Assembly: GCA_009776695.1 (NCBI GenBank)
Contig: WRNI01000001.1
Coordinates: 1-39,795 of the forward strand
Reading direction: 5' to 3'
DNA length: 39,795 bases
DNA from: Methanomassiliicoccaceae archaeon
Lineage (GTDB): Archaea; Thermoplasmatota; Thermoplasmata; Methanomassiliicoccales; Methanomethylophilaceae
The notes under the pieces are model-generated. The model was not told where the DNA came from, searched no databases, and saw only the letters and a list, made by a program, of their open reading frames with translations. Of this stretch, positions 24,641 through 32,558 are shown piece after piece. The translations under genes were made by a program, and so were the position numbers. Each line of letters begins with the position of its first letter. Position 1 is the first letter of the stretch.

Positions 24641-25051
24641 ATGAAGATCAACAGCAAAGGAGAGGGCGGGTTCATGGAATCGATGGTCGCGGTGGCGGTC
24701 GTCGTGATATCGCTGACAGCTTTCCTGTCGTTCCTTGCATTCTCCGTCTCCCACGATACCGAAGAAAAAGAGAATGAGCTGCCGCTTTACATTCTTGATG
24801 ATGTACGAATTGCCAACGGAGATATCGAGGCGGACATCGAAGATAAGATGAACACGGCGATCGAGCGTTACGGGTACACGGGGATGAGGGTCACGCTGAC
24901 GGCGGACGACGGTACGATATGTTCCGCGGTGACGCTGAACGCGGGCCACCAGGATTCTGACGTGATACGGTCAAGGACAGGCACGATAATAATCGCAGCG
25001 GACAACGGCCGCTCGGTACCCGTGAACTACGCGATGGCGGTGTGGTCATGA
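24641..25051 (+). CDS. Type IV pilin-like protein 1
   Basis: 136 aa. A short basic leader (MKINSKGEGG) precedes FMESMVAVAVVVISLTAFLS, a single hydrophobic N-terminal helix. The K-G-E-G-G / hydrophobic / early glutamate pattern resembles class III prepilin signals, with cleavage likely after GG. The remaining 95 residues form a soluble domain rich in Asp and Thr with one cysteine (GTICSAVTL). It overlaps the next gene by ATGA and has a TATA-like element at -26. The nearby ATPase and TadC-like genes support a role as fibre subunit or pseudopilin. The exact cleavage site is a guess. Confidence 0.7.
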   Translation: MKINSKGEGGFMESMVAVAVVVISLTAFLSFLAFSVSHDTEEKENELPLYILDDVRIANGDIEADIEDKMNTAIERYGYTGMRVTLTADDGTICSAVTLNAGHQDSDVIRSRTGTIIIAADNGRSVPVNYAMAVWS

Positions 25052-25488
25052 TACGCAGCAGGAAGGCAATGGCCGCGGTCATCGACGCGTTCATATTCAT
25101 AACGGTGATCGGTATCGTGGCAGGAGGTATGTTCGTTTATCTCAACGCGTCACATGAGAGCGAAACGAAAGCGAAAACGTACTACGATGCGTTCTTTGCC
25201 ATAGAGCTCAGGACGAACGATGTCTTCGAAGGAAGCGATACACAATGCATAATGATGTGCGACCTCATCGCGGCGCACATGGCGTCCGATCAGGGCACAG
25301 TAAAGGCGTACGCCGCTAACGTATTGGAAAAGATGATACCCCCTATGTATTGTTATCTGTTCGTGTTCGAATATGACGGCCGCGTGATGACAATAGGCAA
25401 GGAAGGCGGGAAGCTTGATTCCCGGTACTCGTCGGAGATGACGATAATCAGCGGCAAATCGATGAGAGCGACGTTATCAATATACTGA
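25048..25488 (+). CDS. Type IV pilin-like protein 2
   Basis: 146 aa from the ATG at 25048, which overlaps the preceding stop (ATGA). The N-terminus RSRKAMAAVIDAFIFITVIG resembles the archaeal pilin_N pattern (R-K/R-A-x-x-x-VI followed by a hydrophobic helix). A soluble domain of about 110 residues follows, with three cysteines (CIMMC and CYLFVF). An in-frame GTG at 25042 is less likely. It ends one base before the stop of convergent apgM. With pilin-like protein 1 it forms a two-subunit pair, probably one major and one minor or pseudopilin. Confidence 0.68.
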   Translation: MIRSRKAMAAVIDAFIFITVIGIVAGGMFVYLNASHESETKAKTYYDAFFAIELRTNDVFEGSDTQCIMMCDLIAAHMASDQGTVKAYAANVLEKMIPPMYCYLFVFEYDGRVMTIGKEGGKLDSRYSSEMTIISGKSMRATLSIY

Positions 25489-26724
25489 TCATGCGCCGAA
25501 CTTCTCAGAACGGTTGGCAAGGCTCATGCATATCGGCAGAAGGTCCTTACCGCGGATGCGTCCGACGGCGCCGCCGGCGCACCCGGACTCGCTGAACTTT
25601 GTTCTCTCGTCCTTCGCGGCCGTTGCCGAATATATAGCGACGGGAACGGGATCTCCCGTATGGTCGCCCGTCTCAACGGGGGTGCAGTGGTCGGCGGTGA
25701 ATACTATCACAATATCGTCAATCTTTTTCCTCAGGTGGCCGGCCATCTCGTCAAGTCTCGCGACGACGGAGCATTTGTCCTTCGCGCGGCTGTCGTGCCC
25801 GCATACATCCGGAGCTTTGACATTCATCAGCACGAAATCATACTTTTTCAGTGCGTTCATTGCGGTATCGGCCTTTTTTATCATATCCGTATCGAGACCG
25901 CCCGTGCATTCCTTCGGAACGTCGATCACGTCGAGTCCGCATATCCCGCATATCCCTTTTATCATGCCGACGCCCGCCACGCACGCCCCCGTCATATTAT
26001 TCTTCTCGCTGAATTTCATTATATCGGGGAACGAACCGGCGCCCCTCGGTAATAGTATATTAGCCTCCGGAAGGCCTTCGGCCCTCCGTTTCACGTTAAC
26101 GGGATGTTCTTTCATCAATTCGTACGACATCCTTACGAATTTGTTGACAACGGATGCCGTGAATTCCGCTTTCTTTGTCCTTCCTTTTGATATGCCCACG
26201 GGACCGACATCATGAGGATCGGCGTCCGTGACATTCGGATCGAGTCCTGATCCTCTGAGAAGTAACGCGGCCCTGTGCTCCGTTCCTTCTTTCACTAATA
26301 TCGTGATACCGTCGATCACGATGCCGTTCAGTTGTTTTACCAACGCTGTCGTCTCCGGCGCCTTTATCCGTCCGGCGCGCCTGTCGGTTATTTCATATTT
26401 TTCATTGACTGTGGAGAAGTTGCATCTGAACGCGACATCGCCCTTCTTTCCGATGAGGCCGATGCCGGCCGCTTCGAAAGGCCCGCGGCCTGTGTACACC
26501 TCATACGGATCATAGCCCAGCAATGACAAATGCGCCGTGTCGCTCCCGGGCCCTACGCCCGGAGCGACGACATCCATTATTCCGGAGATGCCGTTGGCAA
26601 CGAACCAGTCGAGGTTCGGCGTCGGCGTCGCCTGCAACGGCGTCAGTCCGTCAAGCTCTCTGCACCCGCGGTCGCCGAGGCCGTCCATCACCACGAACAA
26701 TATCTTTTTCTTCTGCGCGGTCAC
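25489..26724 (-). CDS. apgM: 2,3-bisphosphoglycerate-independent phosphoglycerate mutase, archaeal
   Basis: 411 aa, typical ApgM of the alkaline phosphatase superfamily. It interconverts 3- and 2-phosphoglycerate using two metal ions. The features seen are LFVVMDGLGDRGCRELDGLT with the first metal Asp, GVGPGSDTAHLSLLGYDPYE with the nucleophilic Ser, HDVGPVGISKGRTKKAE, NVKAPDVCGHDSRAKDKCSV with the second metal site, and VFTADHCTPVETGDHTGDPV with the last ligands. It lies 4 bp after the iron-sulfur flavoprotein gene and is probably the last gene of that operon. Confidence 0.95.
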   Translation of the reverse strand: MTAQKKKILFVVMDGLGDRGCRELDGLTPLQATPTPNLDWFVANGISGIMDVVAPGVGPGSDTAHLSLLGYDPYEVYTGRGPFEAAGIGLIGKKGDVAFRCNFSTVNEKYEITDRRAGRIKAPETTALVKQLNGIVIDGITILVKEGTEHRAALLLRGSGLDPNVTDADPHDVGPVGISKGRTKKAEFTASVVNKFVRMSYELMKEHPVNVKRRAEGLPEANILLPRGAGSFPDIMKFSEKNNMTGACVAGVGMIKGICGICGLDVIDVPKECTGGLDTDMIKKADTAMNALKKYDFVLMNVKAPDVCGHDSRAKDKCSVVARLDEMAGHLRKKIDDIVIVFTADHCTPVETGDHTGDPVPVAIYSATAAKDERTKFSESGCAGGAVGRIRGKDLLPICMSLANRSEKFGA

Positions 26725-26728
26725 ACGA

Positions 26729-27301
26729 TCATCCCAGTTTCTTCATCAGCCATGATATGTTCTCGGCGAGCGTATGCATCGTCGCGTTCGCTTCCGCATC
26801 CTTTTCAAAATCGCCCGGGTTCATTGATAACGTCAGATTCCAGTACGACGAACCGGGAACGATCATTTCGGATATCGTAAAGAAATGATTTATTGTATCG
26901 AATACGCTCACCGCCCCGGCGCGTCTCGCGGCGACGACCGCCGCGCCTATCTTCCTCTTAAGGAAGTTGCCGTTCGACCTGCTCACGTAACCGCACCTGT
27001 CTATGAGCGCCTTCGTTTCCGGCGTAAGACCGGCGATGTATGTCGGCGATCCTATCAGAATGCAGTCGGCATCCGCCATCTTGGATGTCCATTCGTTCAT
27101 TTTGTCGGATGTGACGACACACCTCATATCTTTGTTCGTCCTGCACGCGCCGCATGCCTTGCAGCCGTGTATCAGTTCGCCGCCTACCTGTACGAATTCC
27201 GTCTCAAAACCGTCCTTCCGCAGATCGGAGAGAACGAGCCTCAGCATGTGAGCCGTGTTCCCGTCCGTTCTCGGGCTTCCGTTGAATGCCACTACTTTCA
27301 T
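26729..27301 (-). CDS. Iron-sulfur flavoprotein (NADPH-dependent FMN reductase-like)
   Basis: 190 aa from the ATG at 27301. The flavodoxin-like phosphate loop is AFNGSPRTDGNTAHML. A compact cysteine motif, CKACGACRTNKDMRC (C-x2-C-x2-C-x6-C), is the 4Fe-4S site of the Isf family. GSPTYIAGLTPETKALIDRC completes the FMN site. These are electron carriers or oxygen/peroxide-reducing proteins of methanogens and other anaerobes. The ATG is preceded by GGTGAT at 27306-27311, which overlaps the upstream TAG stop, so the GTG at 27310 inside that site is unlikely to be the start. It sits between the acyl-CoA ligase and apgM genes. Confidence 0.87.
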   Translation of the reverse strand: MKVVAFNGSPRTDGNTAHMLRLVLSDLRKDGFETEFVQVGGELIHGCKACGACRTNKDMRCVVTSDKMNEWTSKMADADCILIGSPTYIAGLTPETKALIDRCGYVSRSNGNFLKRKIGAAVVAARRAGAVSVFDTINHFFTISEMIVPGSSYWNLTLSMNPGDFEKDAEANATMHTLAENISWLMKKLG

Positions 27302-27310
27302 TTTTATCAC

Positions 27311-28963
27311 CTACGCGTCCGGCCACAGTTCGGCCGACATCTCTCTCAGTTTGAATTTCATTATCTTGCCGCTGGCGGTCATCGGGAAATCTTTCACGAA
27401 TGTGACGTATTTCGGTGTCTTATACCACGCTATCTTTCCCTTGCAGAAGTTCTGCACGTCCGTGGGCATCATTGACACCCCTTCTTTGAGGATGATGAAC
27501 GCCCCCGGCTGTTCGCCGTATTTTTTGCTGGGAACGCCTACGACTTGCACATCACGTATTCCCGGCATGTTGTAAAGGAAATCCTCCACTTCCTTCGGGT
27601 AGATATTCTCGCCTCCGCGTATTATCATATCTTTTATTCTCCCTGTCACGGAGAAATAACCGCTCTCGTCCTTTATTCCGATATCGCCTGAATGTAACCA
27701 GCCGTCCTTGTCGATCGCCCTCTTCGTCTCGTCGGGCATGTTGTAATACCCTTTCATGACGATATATCCGCGGCAGCAGAATTCTCCGGGAACGCCCGGC
27801 GGGCATATCTGATGCGTCTCAGGATCGATTATCTCCACCTCGACACCCTGTAACGCCGGACCGACCGTCGAGCACTTGCGTTCGATGCTCGGTTCGTCGT
27901 ATCTCGTCTGCGTCATCCCCGGCGACGATTCCGTAAGGCCGTAGACTATTGTCATCTCCTTCGCGTTCATTTTCTCAACGACGTCGTTCATCGTTTTTAT
28001 CGGACACGGAGAGCCTGCCATTATTCCCGTCCTCAGCGTACTGAAATCGAATTTGCTGAATAGTTTGTGCTCAAGTATGCCGATGAACATCGTCGGGACG
28101 CCGTAGACGGCGGTGCACCGTTCCTGTTCGATCGCCGTCATTGCGACCACAGGATCATACTGCTCAAGTATCACCATCGTCGACCCGTGGTTCACCGACG
28201 CCATCACTCCGAGAACGCATCCGAAACAATGGAACAGCGGAACGGGAAGGCATATACGATCCTTTTCTGAATAGTTCATGTTCTCGCCTATCCAGAAACC
28301 GTCGTTCCCTATGTTGGAGTGCGTTAACATCACTCCTTTCGGAAAGCCTGTCGTTCCCGACGTATATTGCATATTGACAACATCATGACAGCTCAGACTG
28401 TTCTTTCTCTCTTCGAACTCTTCATCGGACACCTGACAGGAAAGTGACATTATCTCGGTCATCGAGTACATTCCGCGGTGTTTCTCCGGACCGAGGAATA
28501 TCACATTCCTCAGGTGCGGATATTTTTCCGAATGGAACTTCTCCCTCGGTTGTTCTTTCAGTTCAGGTATCAGCTCGTATATCGTTCCCACGTAATCGGT
28601 ATCGCGGTAACCGTCTATCATCATCAGGTGCTCGGTCTCCGACTGCCGTAATATGTAATCTATCTCGGACGATCTGTAATTTGTGTTTATTGTCAGCAGT
28701 ATGGCACCGATCTTTGCGGTGGCGAACTGCACTGACACCCAGTGAGGAACGTTCGTCGCCCATATAGCAAGTTTGTCGCCCTTTTTGACGCCCAACGCCA
28801 TAAGTCCTTTCGCTATGACGTCAACGGATTCATTGAACTCTTTCCAGGTCATCCTGTAATCGCGGTCAACGTAAACGACCGCGTCAACATCAGGATATTC
28901 GGCCGCGCGCTTCTCCAGAAGCTGACCGAGTGTCTCATCGGTCATGATCTCTTTTCGCTTCAT
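27311..28963 (-). CDS. AMP-forming acyl-CoA synthetase
   Basis: 550 aa, a full ANL-superfamily enzyme that activates a carboxylic acid to acyl-AMP and then to its CoA thioester. The phosphate loop is YTSGTTGFPKGVMLTHSN. Other motifs are TIVYGLTESSPGMTQTRYDE, DGWLHSGDIGIKDESGYF, GRIKDMIIRGGENIYPKEVE and the C-terminal catalytic lysine in TASGKIMKFKL. It most resembles medium/long-chain acyl-CoA ligases, but the acid is unknown. It starts 4 bp after the XRE-cupin regulator, a pairing that suggests direct control. It ends with TAG. Confidence 0.9.
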   Translation of the reverse strand: MKRKEIMTDETLGQLLEKRAAEYPDVDAVVYVDRDYRMTWKEFNESVDVIAKGLMALGVKKGDKLAIWATNVPHWVSVQFATAKIGAILLTINTNYRSSEIDYILRQSETEHLMMIDGYRDTDYVGTIYELIPELKEQPREKFHSEKYPHLRNVIFLGPEKHRGMYSMTEIMSLSCQVSDEEFEERKNSLSCHDVVNMQYTSGTTGFPKGVMLTHSNIGNDGFWIGENMNYSEKDRICLPVPLFHCFGCVLGVMASVNHGSTMVILEQYDPVVAMTAIEQERCTAVYGVPTMFIGILEHKLFSKFDFSTLRTGIMAGSPCPIKTMNDVVEKMNAKEMTIVYGLTESSPGMTQTRYDEPSIERKCSTVGPALQGVEVEIIDPETHQICPPGVPGEFCCRGYIVMKGYYNMPDETKRAIDKDGWLHSGDIGIKDESGYFSVTGRIKDMIIRGGENIYPKEVEDFLYNMPGIRDVQVVGVPSKKYGEQPGAFIILKEGVSMMPTDVQNFCKGKIAWYKTPKYVTFVKDFPMTASGKIMKFKLREMSAELWPDA

Positions 28964-28967
28964 TGGA

Positions 28968-29525
28968 TCACACCGGCGCGTATATCACCGCTAATATCTC
29001 AGCGTGCTCTTTCGAAGAACCGAGGTGATGCGGCACCAGCGAATTGTAATAGACGCTGTCCCCCTTTTTCAGTATGTGCACCTCTTTGCCGTAGATCAGT
29101 TTTATCTCGCCCGACATCACCAGTATGAACTCCTCGCCTTCGTGCGATGACAGTTCCTCCTTCTCATCCGCTTCGATCCTGATGTACAGCGGCTCCATGT
29201 GCCTGTCCGTCTTTCCCTTTCCCAGCGGATAGTAATGGTAATGACCGTCGGCGCCCCTGTGCGATGACGTTTCCTCTTCTCTTCCGTCCGTTCTTATTAT
29301 CAGCGGGTCCTTTTCGAACTGGTCGTCCATGAATGTTCCTACCCGCTGGCCCAGCGCCCTTGACAGTTTTATGATGGAACCGATCGGCGGATATGTCTTA
29401 CCGTCCTCGATATCATTGATAAGACGCAAACTGAGACCGGAATTCGTTGACAGCTCCTCCGCTGTCAGGCCTAATTTCTCTCTGTACATACGAACTCTTT
29501 TACCCAGCTTATCTGTTGCGGACAT
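28968..29525 (-). CDS. XRE-family regulator with C-terminal cupin domain
   Basis: 185 aa from the ATG at 29525, chosen because the helix-turn-helix starts soon after (LGKRVRMYREKLGLTAEELS, SGLSLRLINDIEDGKTYPPI). The frame remains open upstream without homology. Residues 100-185 form a cupin_2 barrel with EELSSHEGEEFILVMSGEIK, ILKKGDSVYYNSLVPHHLG and EILAVIYAPV, probably sensing a small ligand such as an acyl compound. It heads the operon with the acyl-CoA synthetase. A TATA box (TCTATATACC, about 29556-29565 on the complement) and an inverted repeat near the start suggest autoregulation. Confidence 0.88.
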   Translation of the reverse strand: MSATDKLGKRVRMYREKLGLTAEELSTNSGLSLRLINDIEDGKTYPPIGSIIKLSRALGQRVGTFMDDQFEKDPLIIRTDGREEETSSHRGADGHYHYYPLGKGKTDRHMEPLYIRIEADEKEELSSHEGEEFILVMSGEIKLIYGKEVHILKKGDSVYYNSLVPHHLGSSKEHAEILAVIYAPV

Positions 29526-29542
29526 AATGATATCCTCATATG

Positions 29543-29619
29543 CGGATATGAGCCAAGGTATATAGATGATTCTTGCTGCCGAACGGATATGAACAGCGAT
29601 AAGATGTGTGCGGATGTGA
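29543..29619. promoter_or_regulatory. Three CGGATRTGA repeats between divergent promoters
   Basis: Direct copies of CGGATRTGA occur at 29543-29551, 29584-29592 and 29611-29619. The first also forms part of CATAT-GCGG-ATATG (29537-29550). They lie between the XRE-cupin and alpha/beta hydrolase start codons and are a plausible operator for the XRE-cupin protein. Confidence 0.4.
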
Positions 29620-29670
29620 AACGCGCTGCCGCGACGGAAGTCCGCGCTCCGGTTTTTTTGCATTAACTTT

Positions 29671-29679
29671 TTCTATATG
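29671..29679 (+). promoter_or_regulatory. TATA box of the alpha/beta hydrolase
   Basis: TTCTATATG is centred 25 bp before the ATG at 29700; leaderless initiation is predicted. Confidence 0.45.
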
Positions 29680-29699
29680 TTGTATTATCAGTCCGCTGA

Positions 29700-30476
29700 A
29701 TGCCAATAGCTGACATAAACGGACAGAGGATCAATTACGAGGTGAAAGGTGAAGGAATTCCGGTGGTGCTCATCACCGGATTCGGAAGTGACATGCCATT
29801 TTGGGATGCGCTTCTTCCGTACCTCAATAACTATAAGGTCATAATGCTGGACAATCGCGGCGTAGGGAAAACGAAATATAACGGAAAGTTCACCGCCTTC
29901 GACCTTACCGATGATGTTCTCGCTCTGATGGACCATTTATCGGTTTTCAGGGCGCACATAGTCGGATGGTCAATGGGCGGCTGCATGGCCCAGGAGCTTT
30001 CGTTAAGGCATCCTGAGCGTGTGATCTCGTTAACGTTAATTTCCGCGTACATGAGACGACCGGCACGTTCGAGCTTTGCAATGCGGGCCGCAATAAAAGC
30101 GGTGAACGAAGGCGCTGACATGGAGACGTTCGCGATGCTCCTGCAGGTCATGTGCCTTTCCGAGCCGATATTCCTGAGAAGGGAGCAGAAGGGCGCTGCC
30201 GTCAGCAAACGTCCGTTCGCGGCGACGATAGACGGTATAAGTGATCAGATGGACTCGGTGGACGCGTACGACAGCAGAAAGCGCATATTCGGAATTTCCG
30301 TTCCGACACTTTGCATATTCGGGCTGAGCGACATCATGTGCCCGCCGGAGATCGGCGAGGAGATAACGTCTCTTATCAAAGGATGCAGACCATATCGCGT
30401 ACCGGGCGCAGGGCACATAATAAACCCTGCCGCATACCATAAAGCAATGACGGACCACTTTAAAGAGAACGAATGA
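29700..30476 (+). CDS. Alpha/beta hydrolase
   Basis: 258 aa with the complete hydrolase fold. The oxyanion region is VVLITGFGSDMPFWDALLPY, the nucleophile elbow GWSMGGCMAQE carries Ser near residue 89, LCIFGLSDIMCPPEIG carries the catalytic Asp, and GAGHIINPAAYH carries the catalytic His. These enzymes hydrolyse esters, thioesters or C-C bonds. Given the divergent acyl-CoA synthetase operon, an acyl substrate is possible but unproven. Its end overlaps the convergent YkgJ gene by 17 bp. Confidence 0.88.
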   Translation: MPIADINGQRINYEVKGEGIPVVLITGFGSDMPFWDALLPYLNNYKVIMLDNRGVGKTKYNGKFTAFDLTDDVLALMDHLSVFRAHIVGWSMGGCMAQELSLRHPERVISLTLISAYMRRPARSSFAMRAAIKAVNEGADMETFAMLLQVMCLSEPIFLRREQKGAAVSKRPFAATIDGISDQMDSVDAYDSRKRIFGISVPTLCIFGLSDIMCPPEIGEEITSLIKGCRPYRVPGAGHIINPAAYHKAMTDHFKENE

Positions 30477-30981
30477 GCTTCTCTCTCTTTTTACGTGCCT
30501 CTGCGATCAGCTCTTCCACGAAATTCTTGATCTTCGGGGTGCACGGCCAGTCATCCTCCATGTACGACAGATCGATATCGGTACCGTTCACTATTGAAAG
30601 ATATACGCGGCTCATGAACTTCGCCACAAGGTACGGAAAATCGCGGCATATCTCCGGCCTTCCCGTCCATATCCTGCATCTGCCGTCGTAACCAAGGAAT
30701 CTGCATTTTCCGTCCTTCCTGAACAACCATCGATCATCCACGCGGTAAAGGTACTCGTCAATGAATTCGTCCCTGCTCATGCCCAGATGCGAAGCTATCC
30801 TTTCAACTTCGCCGTCCCTTACCGTTATGTTAGGCTGATGGCAGCATTTCCCGCACATCTCGCACGGAGAGATGTCATGAAGATATTTGCACACGTCGTA
30901 CGCAAGATCAAGGTCCCTGAGCATCTGCGGAGGTATCTCGTCGAGTCCTTCGAGGATGTATTTGTCACGATATTTTGCCAT
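30460..30981 (-). CDS. YkgJ-family cysteine-cluster protein
   Basis: 173 aa. The metal motif CEMCGKCCHQPNITVRDGEV near residues 38-57 is followed by CRFLGYDGRCRIWTGRPEIC, giving the eight-cysteine pattern of the YkgJ/UPF0153 family, which is thought to bind zinc or iron. A basic C-terminus (ARKKREKLIRSL) follows. It is the last gene in the minus-strand series from the radical SAM gene. Function is not established. Confidence 0.85.
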   Translation of the reverse strand: MAKYRDKYILEGLDEIPPQMLRDLDLAYDVCKYLHDISPCEMCGKCCHQPNITVRDGEVERIASHLGMSRDEFIDEYLYRVDDRWLFRKDGKCRFLGYDGRCRIWTGRPEICRDFPYLVAKFMSRVYLSIVNGTDIDLSYMEDDWPCTPKIKNFVEELIAEARKKREKLIRSL

Positions 30982-31002
30982 GATCGCTCACCGGATGTAA
31001 CA

Positions 31003-31356
31003 TTAAATGAGCGTGATGCCCAGCATGAAACCTATCACGGACACACCCATGGCGGCGCCGGCAAGGATCATGAGCTCTTTTTTGTTATCGATGTTAGGTG
31101 TATTTCTGGTCACAGTCATCGAATAGCTACCGAGCACCAGACCTATCGCTCCCACGCATACGGGGACGTACCACATCTCCTCTGTAAGGAAATAACATAT
31201 TACCGATACGACGCCGAGAACGAGCGCAATGATCACCGCATACAGCGGAGGAATGGTCGCGGTTTCTCTTCTCACCGGCTGGTCCATCCTGTGGTCGCAT
31301 TCTTCGCAGAATATCGTATCGTCAGGATTGTCATGATGACATTTCGGGCATTTCAT
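31003..31356 (-). CDS. Zinc-ribbon membrane protein
   Basis: 117 aa. An N-terminal zinc ribbon (MKCPKCHHDNPDDTIFCEEC) is followed by three hydrophobic segments (PPLYAVIIALVLGVVSVICY, WYVPVCVGAIGLVLGSYSM and LMILAGAAMGVSVIGFMLGI). The ribbon is probably cytoplasmic. It lies 21 bp upstream of the YkgJ-like gene in the same direction. No function can be assigned. Confidence 0.75.
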   Translation of the reverse strand: MKCPKCHHDNPDDTIFCEECDHRMDQPVRRETATIPPLYAVIIALVLGVVSVICYFLTEEMWYVPVCVGAIGLVLGSYSMTVTRNTPNIDNKKELMILAGAAMGVSVIGFMLGITLI

Positions 31357-31404
31357 GCATCCCCATCACCGCGCTCAGATAAAAACTCAATCCTTCGGCG
31401 AGGC

Positions 31405-31857
31405 TCAGTCCTTTACACGTTTCTCGGATTCGAAGAAGTCCCTCATGACACGGTACTCAAGACCGTCGTTCTTCATAAGTACGTCTATGGCGGCAAGCGA
31501 TATCTCCCTGACCTGCGGATCCCAAAGACCATGGACGATCACATGAAGCATTATATAACCGGAATTGAACAGCGTTCCCGACATCATATCGTTCGTCATT
31601 ACGCCACGCTTGAATGATGTCAGGTTGGCGGTGCATATATTTTTTTCATCATCCCCGTTGTGCGCGCACGCTTTTATGTGACCGATCATATCAGCACCTT
31701 TGTCAAAGCATGCTTTTGTGACGTCCGTCATCATCCTTTTCAGAAGGCCGCAGACAGCGTCCGGCGCCATGTCGCGTTCAGTATCTATTTTCAGCGTCAC
31801 CGAGAATTTTCCGAGTTCGTCTATCGAACGGTGCATATCAAGCTCAACATCATTCAT
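31405..31857 (-). CDS. Unknown protein coupled to a CobW-type GTPase
   Basis: 150 aa, soluble, with no recognised domain. It contains four cysteines (AVCGLLK, KACFDKG, IKACAHNGDD and NICTAN) and several histidines, including HIKACAHNGDD near residues 60-70, which could hold a metal. Its ATG overlaps the end of the CobW-like GTPase gene by 8 bp, implying translational coupling and a likely physical or functional link, for example as metal client or adaptor. I do not recognise the family. Confidence 0.7.
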   Translation of the reverse strand: MNDVELDMHRSIDELGKFSVTLKIDTERDMAPDAVCGLLKRMMTDVTKACFDKGADMIGHIKACAHNGDDEKNICTANLTSFKRGVMTNDMMSGTLFNSGYIMLHVIVHGLWDPQVREISLAAIDVLMKNDGLEYRVMRDFFESEKRVKD

Positions 31858-32527
31858 TGGGCCGCCCCCCGTACTGTTCTTTGAACCGTCCCTCTTCCAT
31901 CGCCTCGTCGTACTTCTTTGACGTCTGATTGACCATCAGGTCGGCCATTTCCTTTACGCCTTTGCCGGTCATTGCGGAGCCCAGCATTATATTCGCATTC
32001 GCATCTATTTTTTTGACGATACTGAGGCAGTTGTCTATCTCTTCGTCCATACATATATCGGTCTTGTTTATCATCACCGCGTCCGCTTCGCGTATCTGCG
32101 TTGCGATGAGCCTGCCGACGATCGCCATCTGTTCCTCTATTGTTGCGCAGTCAACGAACGTGACTATCGGCGAATGCGCTATGTCAAGGCCGCTGTTCTT
32201 TGATGCCTCGGCGACAGCCTGCTTAAGTCCCCACGGTATCGCGACGCCTGACGGCTCCACAAGGACGATATCAGGCTTGTAGCTCAGATGGATGTTCATT
32301 ATCGTCGTTGTGAATGTACCCTGAACTTCGCAGCATATGCATCCTCCCGAAACTTCCTTCACGTCGAGACCGTGCGAGCTCATAACTTTCTGATCGACGT
32401 TGATGTGACCCACGTCGTTAACTATCACCGCTACCTTGTATCCCCGTTCAATAAGCTCATCGGCAAGCTTCGTCAGGAACGACGTCTTTCCGGAGCCCAG
32501 GAATCCCGTGACCTGTGCAATTCTCAT
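31850..32527 (-). CDS. CobW/COG0523-type GTPase (metal chaperone family)
   Basis: 225 aa, containing only the G3E GTPase domain without the usual C-terminal CobW domain. The P-loop is GFLGSGKTSFL at residues 8-18. The signature metal motif GGCICC is near residue 62, VLVEPSGVA is the Walker B region, and MINKTDIC is the base-recognition motif. Relatives insert metals such as zinc, cobalt or nickel into target proteins. The small size and coupling with an unknown protein suggest that the partner may supply the target-recognition part. Confidence 0.88.
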   Translation of the reverse strand: MRIAQVTGFLGSGKTSFLTKLADELIERGYKVAVIVNDVGHINVDQKVMSSHGLDVKEVSGGCICCEVQGTFTTTIMNIHLSYKPDIVLVEPSGVAIPWGLKQAVAEASKNSGLDIAHSPIVTFVDCATIEEQMAIVGRLIATQIREADAVMINKTDICMDEEIDNCLSIVKKIDANANIMLGSAMTGKGVKEMADLMVNQTSKKYDEAMEEGRFKEQYGGRPNE

Positions 32528-32558
32528 AGGTACGCGACCGCGCTCATGGGATAAAATA

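Noticed and set aside
25514..26215. Plus-strand open frame inside apgM
   Set aside because: Antisense shadow of a well-conserved enzyme; no own promoter or start support.
28968..29663. Longer XRE-cupin protein starting near 29663
   Set aside because: The extra 46 residues run through the promoter and repeats and match nothing; the HTH starts just after 29525.
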